24,676 nucleotides of DNA from Chara braunii. Taxonomy: Eukaryota > Streptophyta > Charophyceae > Charales > Characeae. The stretch covers positions 484,235 through 508,910 of the forward strand of contig BFEA01000140.1 of assembly GCA_003427395.1 (NCBI GenBank), read 5' to 3'. This document shows, one piece after another, positions 17,400-24,676 of this stretch (position 1 is its first letter; every line of letters begins with the position of its first letter). The notes beneath the pieces were generated by a model that was given only the letters and a program-made list of their open reading frames with translations, was not told the origin of the DNA and searched no databases. Both the position numbers and the translations under genes were made by a program.

Positions 17400-19824
17400 C
17401 TCTTCCAGTGCGTGCTTCATCATTTTGTCGATGTCTTCCTTCTGCTTGATGCAAACTTCTTGAAAATAACGTACTTGTCATTTGTTGTCTGTGTTCCGCA
17501 TGCCGCGGGGTATGACTTCGCCAAAGCCTTGGTCATTATGTGTCGTTGCTCACAAGGCTTTCTTGACGACAAACGTTCGCAAGCCTTCGTCATTGTATCT
17601 CTCGTGAACTCGAAGTCTTCGTCGTTTGAGATGCACATAAGAATACTCTCAACATTCCTCGTGGCGAATACACCGCAGTCGTTTGAGTTCCGTTGTTGCC
17701 GGCAATCAATCTCGTCGATGAAAGATACACCTTGCATCAATGTTTTTTATGTTGATTCAATGGTCGCGGTCATAACTTCAACATCAGCTGAATACCGTAA
17801 CGCCATGTGCTCGTAAAAGAAATAGGCTAACAAAGGTTCAAACGGAGGATTGTCCAATCATTACTTGGAGTTTAGGTAAAAAATGGCGCAGCCTCTTGGT
17901 TGGTCGAGATGTGGATATTGTAGCATGAGTCCTATGTTGTTCAGCACGAGAATAGTAAAATGGTTATTGCATAGCAGAGGAACAATAACTACTTGATTTT
18001 CCCACAAACTCCTCATGCTTTTCGCCTTCGACTTTGAACTTCGTGTTACCGTCTCAAGATCAGGAGGGGTGCTCAAACTCGCGTCCTTGTGGAGCCCCTG
18101 GCTTCCGTTGTACCATAGAGCAAGCAACAATTTAACGTGTGAGAGATCAACAGCCTTACGTGTGAGTGAGTCATATACGTAATGGCAGTAAAAGTCAACG
18201 ATATTTGTCGTCAACTACTTGCCCGCTCCCAGACATTGGAGATCTTGTACTCTTAATGTGAATGATTCATTGTTCAGGGGGTTCCATGTGAATGGAAAAA
18301 ATTCGTGAACTATATTAACAGTTGCTGCCACCAACTTCTGGTCCATAGATTGTGTTTCCTCGCCCTCCTGTGTCTCTGCATCCAAATACACTACAACTTC
18401 GGTTCCTTCATCCTTCTCTTGCGGCCTCTCTGGGTTACTTCCCCCTGATGTCTTTCCTTCGTGTTCTGGCAATATCTCCATCTTCTCAACTGCTGTCTTG
18501 TCCTCCATAGCAATAACATCCGAGCCTCCCAGAAGATTCGAAGCCGGTTGTAGAGCAAGTCTTGCACAATCTGTCTCACCATGGTCGACTTCAATTCTCG
18601 TACGCAGTTCACATTCCACCATCAACATCGGTTGTTCGTTTGTTTCCACTCCATTGAGGTTCGTTTTTGCCTCATTTCGCTTTTCTGTTATCATATGACC
18701 TTCACACTCTTGCGGCCTCTCTTAGTTACTTCCCCCTGATGTCTTTCCTTCGTGTTCTGACAATATCTCTATGCTCTTAACTGTTGATTTGTCATCTACA
18801 GCAATGTTAGCCGAGACTCCCAGAAGATTCGAAGCCGGCAACGTAAGCTGTTCATTTGTTTCCACTCTATAGAGGTTCGTCTTTGCCTTATTTCGCTCTT
18901 CTGTTATCATATGTTGACTTGTTGTGCTGACTCTCACTTCACAGTTTCCTCCGATCTTGTCAATTGCAGATGACTCTAACCTCGACACTGCTTCATCATT
19001 CTATGTTGCATCTTTTCTGACTGTCTGCATGAACTTCTCTGTGCTAGTGAGGTCTTCACGTGTTACAGACACTCTTCCGTCGTTTGTATTCTTTTGATTT
19101 GTATTCTTGCAGATGTGTGAGAATACAAACTTCATGGCATCTTCTCCTACATTGACCTCTTCAATAACTTCTTTCCCCGCCGCCCATCCCTCTCTATCTT
19201 CTGTCCCTTTCACTTTCTCTCTCAATCTCTCCAATTGTTTATCGTGTGTTGCTAATCTTTTTTCATGCCGCATATCTCGCAATGTCTCTTTCTCACTGTC
19301 ACTTTCTAACATTCCTCGATTGTGTTTTCTTGGTGAATGAGAAATGGTAGCAATAGGCAACGGTATGAGATTCCAGGCAGTTACTGATAATGACAGCAAA
19401 GGTCTGTGATACATCTTTTGTATTGTCTCGTCCGTTAATGTCTTCTTGAATTTTGGTACCATCTTCTTGGCTGCCGTGAAATTCCTGACAATTCCTGAGT
19501 TCTCGATGTCGATGCTTTCTCTACACAGCCTTGAATTTTGTTTTTTTATATTCCCTGTTTTTCCAATACTTGACCGCGATTGGAGGTCGTGTGCTTGCGA
19601 GTCGTTCTGCCTCCTTTCCCTTTCCACGTTCCCGATCGTGCAATTCCTTTATTTTCTTCCGAATTGTTCTCATTACTTTTGCACGTTTGCGGTTCACTTG
19701 CACCATCTCCAGTTTTCCGTTCACTGGTTACCCTTATCCTTCACCGTGGTGTCTTGTGTAGAAATCTTTCTACTCCCTCCTTATTTCTTTCGTTATTTGT
19801 ACCTCGTTCAGGCAACGACGACAT
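17400..19824 (-). pseudogene. Ulp1/C48 cysteine protease-like transposon protein, decayed
   Basis: In minus-strand order: ATG 19824 (MSSLPERGTNN), a frame change near an A7 run at about 19540, a charged helix-rich region (19627-19001), a duplicated segment (18910-18416), and a Ulp1-type domain (18235 to about 17420). The domain begins TTNIVDFYCHYVYDSL, has the predicted catalytic His in NNHFTILVL (codon 17960-17962), then IFYLNSK where family members have Asp-Ser (Asn codon 17870-17872), and QQRNSNDCGVF with Gln and the catalytic Cys (17675-17677). In-frame stops: TAG 19001-19003, TAA 18722-18724, TAG 18215-18217 (a conserved Trp position), TAA/TGA 17858-17863 and TAA 17747-17749; the frame is otherwise continuous for about 2 kb. 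A coding-like tail ends at a donor GAAGAG|GTGAGC (17400/17399). Known C48 proteases cleave ubiquitin-like modifiers; their role in transposons is not established. Confidence 0.75.
18416..18910 (-). repeat. Internal tandem duplication in the Ulp1-type gene
   Basis: Unit 1 is 18910-18695 (72 codons) and unit 2 is 18694-18416 (93 codons). Both start MITE(E/K)RN(K/E)AKTNL, continue VETNEQ, PASNLLG and EHEGKTSGGSN, and end ERPQE. Unit 2 carries an extra stretch of about 23 codons. Unit 1 has TAA where unit 2 has CCA (Pro). Confidence 0.9.
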
Positions 19825-19909
19825 TATCGTACAATAGTTACACCTGCAGAATAGGATGCATTTTATAATAAAAACGTATAAGCCAGCAGAAGAAGACTTG
19901 GAGACAGTC

Positions 19910-22611
19910 TTATATAATTGTTGTAAATCGGTTGACCAAAAAAAGACATTCTTCTATCGTTGCTCGGTCTACATCATGACTAAACGCCGCTCGCTTGAAG
20001 TATGGTACAAAATGTTCTGGTTGAATTATTGTGTCTATATCGATGATGCTACTCATTTGCACGCCTCTGTTCCTCTCCCATTCCACCAATTTACATGACG
20101 TTCCATTTGTGAAGTTCCTCGTGCAGTCTTTGCACCATTGAACAAATGCACATTACGTCTTGAACATTTGTCCTCCTTTTGTGGTTTGAAGCACAAAAAA
20201 TATTGTCATAAAAGCGTACCAAATGTCGTTATCGAGACCTCTTACACTCACATCACCTCGTACCTCACGACCATGAAATGAGTTTGTCGCTCTAACTATT
20301 CGTGCATCTGCTCATTGAATAAAGTCATTGTGTGTGCAAGCAAGTGCAACATGTGGTCGGGGACGTATGACAGTGTGGTCGTGAACTTCACCGAGGTTTT
20401 GCTCCGTCACGTATGAATGCACACATTGTTCAAATTGAAGTCGTTGTGGAAGGTTTAGCAGTAAGCGAGCAGCTTCTGGTGACGTTGGTCTTATGCGACG
20501 AAGAATATCGTCATCGCTCAGAGCAAACCACCCCAATCTCAATACGGCCATGTCGGTTGTGGCAATTACATTACGACCTGTTCTCTCTGCCTCCAAGACC
20601 GTTGACCAATTTTCTTCCTCTCTGTTTCTCTTCCTTCTCACAATGGATACGTGTTCTTCTAAAATATCTGCTTGTACAACGTGGTCCACCATTTGCTTTA
20701 AAGGATCTCTTCGATTTGATGCTTTAAAAGGATCTTTGCAAAAACGAATGTGATTGTGTTCCCAAATGTCTGCTGCAAAAGTGTTCGGGAGCCCTGATCG
20801 TTCTATAGCCATTCTGAATTTATTCAAATCATGCATTTCTACTATATTCCAATTTGACTTCTGCAGATGTCTGAAACGCATATTTGTATAAGTCATAAAG
20901 TCTTCGAGCAGAGTGTCACATCTATCTCAGGAATGCTTCGTGTGTTTAACAACGCGAAACATTCTTATGTAGTATTCGAGAAACATGTCACACCACTTCA
21001 CAAAGTCATGTTCCTCTACATTGTCCAGGAAGTTGTGCACAATGAACAACAAGACAGTCATCATGACACGATTTTGCTTAGCTTCAAATCGTCTCTCTCG
21101 TGTAAAATAGTCTACCCCCATTATTACCGGCAATATAAGTTTTTGAAACGTGACATTCCCTCGATTGCTTACGCACTTTAAACGAGCATCCAGCTCTCCA
21201 AGCATTCCAACGGTGTTCTGAAATGATTTGCATATATTCCTTAAGGCTTCAACAATGTATTCAAAAATATCGTGATCTACTGTGTGCATTCGGTCTGGTT
21301 GCAATGCGTAATGGTGATCTAACATCAGAATGTCACTGCAATGACCTTGATAAGAACCCCACAAACCATTCATTACATCGTCACTATGCATCCCCCAGTC
21401 CAACGCTCTCTTCATCGCTGCTGCACGAGCGTCAGCATCAGAATCATCATGTACTCCCTGCAATATATCTCGATCCACGTTTTCAGTCCGTACAATCGTG
21501 CTACAATCCATATGTTCGTGTAAGTTCTCGCTCGGTACAATGCAATTTGGACATCTACCGTTCCTTACAAGTGTCAGAAGACATCTCTCTGGATGATCTT
21601 GCACATAGTTCAACAGCAACGGATGTACTGTAACTTCCCCGTATCGCGGGAGGTTAAGTTTCATACCGTCATGAGAGGCCTTTTTTGCATCCTTTAATAC
21701 AATAGTCAGACTCTCATGGAATACACACCTTTTGCGGCGAACAAATGCAGATGAACTGTGGGTCCAACCTTGTGTGTACGACAAAGTCTGAAGAATTGGC
21801 AAGTATGCGAGCAAAGTTGCTCGTTCTGGCTTATCATCGAGTGACAACATCAGAGGATACATGCTTGTTTTCATGCGACCATCTACATTCGTTTTGTCGG
21901 AATACAAAATAAATGGCAGAACATATCTTACGCGTCCATTTCGATATAATCCTTTATCATTTCGAACTATGTCTTGTGCTTGTTTCCAAAACTGTGCCGA
22001 TTTCGTATTCGTGAACACCATGTTTTCTTCATGACATGTTGAGTCTGCCTCCAGCGTATAGTCAGTGCGTCTCGAATCACAGTCTCAAATGCTACATCCC
22101 ATTTTCTCACCCAAGGTCCAGCCTTTGCTTCTGCCGGCCAATCATCTGTCCTCATATCAATGTGCTCCCAAAATTTGTCTGCATGCTTTCCGCGTAACCA
22201 ACCCTTCAACGTACGAGAATTTCTATATGGTAGTCGGCTAGCATCGAAAAAAGGGTGACATATAACGGAGAGCAAGGCATTCACATCTGCATCTGACGAT
22301 CCCAACCCTCCTCTCGCAGAACATATCACTGCAGCGAGTCGATAATCCGATGGATATTCATTTTTGTCTATGTTGTTTGCCTCTTCTGCAATATCATCAA
22401 TGATTGGTTCGACATTCCCGTGCATGTCCATATTCACGGCATTATCATTTTGTTCGTTCTATGAACTCACGTCGTTAGCATCACCAGTAGTTCCAGTACG
22501 TTGTATCTCAGCTAAGCACCCCCTCGATCTGTGCGACTCCATTAAGCTCGTACGATTGAATATGCGGCCGCAATCGTAGCACGGGACATCATTCCTGCTG
22601 TGCCTCGACAT
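19910..22611 (-). pseudogene. Plavaka/CACTA-like DDE transposase with N-terminal zinc finger
   Basis: ATG 22611 starts MSRHSRNDVP, followed by a C2HC finger (Cys11, Cys14, His27, Cys32), as in Plavaka transposases. After TAG 22459-22461 the frame runs to a frameshift near 22020, then 22021 to 19910 in one frame. Family landmarks: RTLKGWLRGKHADKFW, YVLPFILYSDKTNVDG (first acidic residue, codon 21896-21898), GRCPNCIVPSENL, ALQPDRMH (second, 21293-21295), and ADIWEHNHIRFCKDPFKASN followed by RRD (Glu codon 20759-20761, third). A C-terminal block has NGTSCKLVEWER, SIIDIDTIIQPEHFVPYF and LFLVNRF. Stops TGA 20927-20929, TGA 20312-20314 and TAA 20153-20155 interrupt the frame; the end is TAA 19910-19912. 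Length is about 900 residues, usual for the family. The catalytic assignment is by motif position, not by alignment I could run. Confidence 0.85.
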
Positions 22612-22938
22612 TTGTGTATCTTATGGTCAAGAATACGCCACAGTTATCTTCCTGTAATACAACTGCATCATTGATGCAACAAACATGAAATTGACCGTCA
22701 CATATTAATTGTTTACTTTATTCATGAACGACGATCATTTATTCTTCACAACTAAGACAAGAGGACGCATTCACAATATTTTTTAAGCAATTCATTCATA
22801 AAAAATATTTTTGGATTTGCATGAAAATACTTCTATTTCCAAATTGAAAAACCATAAACAAGTCGTTCATAGATTGGATTATATACGAAACACAACCCTG
22901 CTTAAAAATGAAAAACTTTTAACGGAAGAATGGTCGCT
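22612..22938. other. AT-rich intergenic spacer between two minus-strand genes
   Basis: There is no gene. It is AT-rich and could hold the promoter of the transposase (minus strand) and the 3'UTR of the gene to the right. No specific site is recognised. Confidence 0.6.
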
Positions 22939-24620
22939 TCAATCCTCCTCGCAAGCACTACTTGCCTTTCTCTTACCCTTCACTGGTCCGCCACTCTCTT
23001 TTTCCTGGCCCGCCAAACCTTCCCTCGCCACAGGATTCGTAATCTGCATCCACGAGATGATGTCATCACTCTCCGTTCTCTCTTTCTGACCATGACAAAG
23101 ATCTATCCCTACCTCTGTGAGAAAACCTGCCACGTCGTCGAAACTCTCTGATGCGGCTATTGCCAATTCTCTATTGACTAACACTTGCCAATTTTTTCCA
23201 CCTTTCGAAATATCTTTGCCTTTTGGATGCAAATACGAAAGTCTCGACAAAAAATCATACTGTAAGTGTCCGTCTGTTGTGATGTTCGTACAACAAATCA
23301 AAATTGTTAAAGGACATTCTTCAAATGTCAACGCAAGACGGAGAATAGCGAGACACCATCCTTTTTGCGGATCACATGAACCATCCGCGTGATTGTCCCA
23401 AAATTTTCGCAGACTGTCGTTATTGTCATCGTCGTCCATTTCATCATCACAACTCTCTCCCTCATCCTCACTTTCACCAAATCCCATTGCCTTTAGACCT
23501 TGATATTTGTAATCCAAAGCAAAATCCATACATGTTAGAGGGGTTGTCCTTCCGCTGTTTACCACGACCGTGTTGCCTGGTCCTTCGTTGGATGTCAACT
23601 TCAATGTTTCATCCCTTGCACTGCATTCTGCAGCCATAAGATTCCAACACTCTCTTACAATTTGTGGTGCTTCATTCGATCCAATGTTTGCAAGAGCCTC
23701 CAAGGACTTCACAATAGTCTTGTCCGTTATAGACTGTGACTCTGAAGATTCAATCGCATTGTATTCCAACAACTCTTCGGCTCCTTCTAATATCTCAACA
23801 ATACTAGTCAAATAACTAAAAGACATTTGGGCACGACTGGATGATGGACACAAATTTGTCCACTGCGACAACATCACGTACTCACCACCATTTGCAATCA
23901 CACGTGGCAACTCGCACACAGATTGCACGTCCTCTTTTTCTACAACACTTCGCAAGTGTAGAAGAGCAAACAACTTTTCTAATCCGGGTCTCAGAACATC
24001 ACGACGACCAGGTATAAAATATCCATGAGCTAACGCTTTCCTTTTCATATCCCTCTTTCAAGTGCGTTTATCATACACTCCCGACGTCCGTGATTTCGAC
24101 TTGTCTATTTCAACTTGCTCGTACCACCAATCGACTAGGTCATCAAACTTGTAACATACAATGTTCTCCTCCAAGTCTGTTCGAACAACCTCAGTTTTCA
24201 AATTCTCATTGATTAGTTTCTTCAAAAAAACAAGCGCATGAGAGATGTCATGAGCATGTTGTGCCAATGTCATGTCGCGATCAATGCGCACATCGAAATA
24301 TGATGGTATGCAATTTCGCAATTCGTCGAACTCTGTTTCAGTTGTGTAATCAATGCCTTCCTTTGCATACTTGAGGACCATCTCCATTGCGCGTATGCAT
24401 TGTTCATGACTCATCTCCATCTGTCATTCATGCATGTCGTCATAACGATTGTGCAAAAAAACTTGTAAGAAAACTTATTGAACGATATATAATGGCATGA
24501 GTAATTTTTTTTTAATACAATCCACACACCAATGTCATCCTCTCCAAACTTTGTGCTCGCCATTTGAGAAGGGAGCATGACCGCCTTTCCGACGTTCGTT
24601 CCTTCGCCAATGACGCACAT
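22939..24620 (-). CDS. Unknown transposon-associated protein, two exons, one internal stop
   Basis: I do not recognise the family. Exon 1 (24620-24528) starts MCVIGEGTNVGKAVMLPSQM and ends DDIG. A 107-base intron (24527-24421, GGT|GTGTGG to TGACAG|ATG) keeps phase 0. Exon 2 runs from 24420 to 22939 in one frame, broken only by TGA 24058-24060 (DKRT-stop-KRDMKRKALAHGY). The product would be about 525 residues: helical N-terminal half (YAKEGIDYTTETEFDELRN; DDLVDWWYEQVEI), a region LRPGLEKLFALLHLRSVVE, an acidic tract (ESEDEGESCDDEMDDDD), a Cys-containing part (GWCLAILRLALTFEECPL) and a basic Lys/Arg-rich tail. No signal peptide is seen. It may be two genes, with the second starting at ATG 24048, but continuity of frame across the TGA favours one interrupted gene. 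It is the first gene of the minus-strand set, 327 bases upstream of the transposase. Confidence 0.55.
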
Positions 24621-24626
24621 GCACAG

Positions 24627-24630
<4 letters not shown>

Positions 24631-24676
<46 letters not shown>
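24631..24676. repeat. (GA)n microsatellite, runs off the window
   Basis: Uninterrupted GA dinucleotides reach the last base. On the minus strand this CT tract lies just upstream of the ATG at 24620. Confidence 0.97.

Noticed and set aside
19446-19868. Plus-strand hydrophobic frames
   Set aside because: They are antisense to the charged N-terminal part of the Ulp1-type gene. The hydrophobic look comes from complementing Lys/Glu codons.
15214-24060. Alternative genetic code to explain in-frame stops
   Set aside because: TAA, TAG and TGA all interrupt frames, and frames also end normally at the same codons. The retroelement and the DUF7869 gene show ordinary decay as well.
1-24676. CRISPR array, rRNA or tRNA genes
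   Set aside because: No regularly spaced direct repeats with unique spacers, no rRNA-like sequence, and no cloverleaf I could fold by eye.

Overview
This is a eukaryotic nuclear draft window (one N, at about 10673), and almost all of it is mobile-element DNA in decay. Broken retrotransposon gag and pol reading frames on the minus strand between 11388 and 13898 closely resemble Ty3/gypsy copies that I associate with the charophyte alga Chara braunii. The organism call (charophyte green alga, possibly Chara) rests on that recognition and is an inference. There is no rRNA, recognisable tRNA, CRISPR array or prokaryotic gene layout.

Layout. (1) 1-3780: a decayed gene of the DUF7869 type (plus strand, about 619-3372). 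Its RNase H-like motif blocks survive, but it is split by at least four stops and three frame changes. It is flanked on both sides by short palindromes of one family (GGGTACGGCGTTT / AAACGCCGTACCC), and its 3' end is duplicated in tandem. (2) 3963-8835: five plus-strand genes or gene remnants with no recognised family. Two adjacent ones (4785-5664 and 5818-6760) are clear diverged paralogues, each made of an N-terminal and a C-terminal block joined across a probable short intron. Candidate AG acceptors sit just upstream of several start codons. (3) 8836-9765: AT-rich DNA with no gene. (4) 9766-13930: a GC-richer block holding a truncated Ty3/gypsy gag-pol and a run of perfect palindromes. The reverse transcriptase homology stops inside one of these palindromes. 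(5) 13930-15213: AT-rich spacer with large CT/ATCT microsatellites and a diverged tandem duplication. (6) 15214-24620: a minus-strand set of genes in the order unknown gene (24620-22939), Plavaka/CACTA-like DDE transposase with an N-terminal zinc finger (22611-19910), and a long coiled or charged protein containing a Ulp1/C48 cysteine protease domain (19824 to 17400, with further exons to 15214). These most simply form one large DNA transposon. The window ends in a (GA)n tract.

How the parts relate. Transposase plus Ulp1-like protease is a recurring pairing in large eukaryotic DNA transposons, and the shared direction and tight spacing support one element. That copy is dead: stop codons of all three kinds interrupt otherwise continuous frames, a conserved Trp codon has become TAG, and the predicted catalytic Asp of the protease is Asn. 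The DUF7869 copy and the retroelement are dead too. The least explained part is the 3963-8835 gene run, where most frames remain readable and two genes are paralogous.
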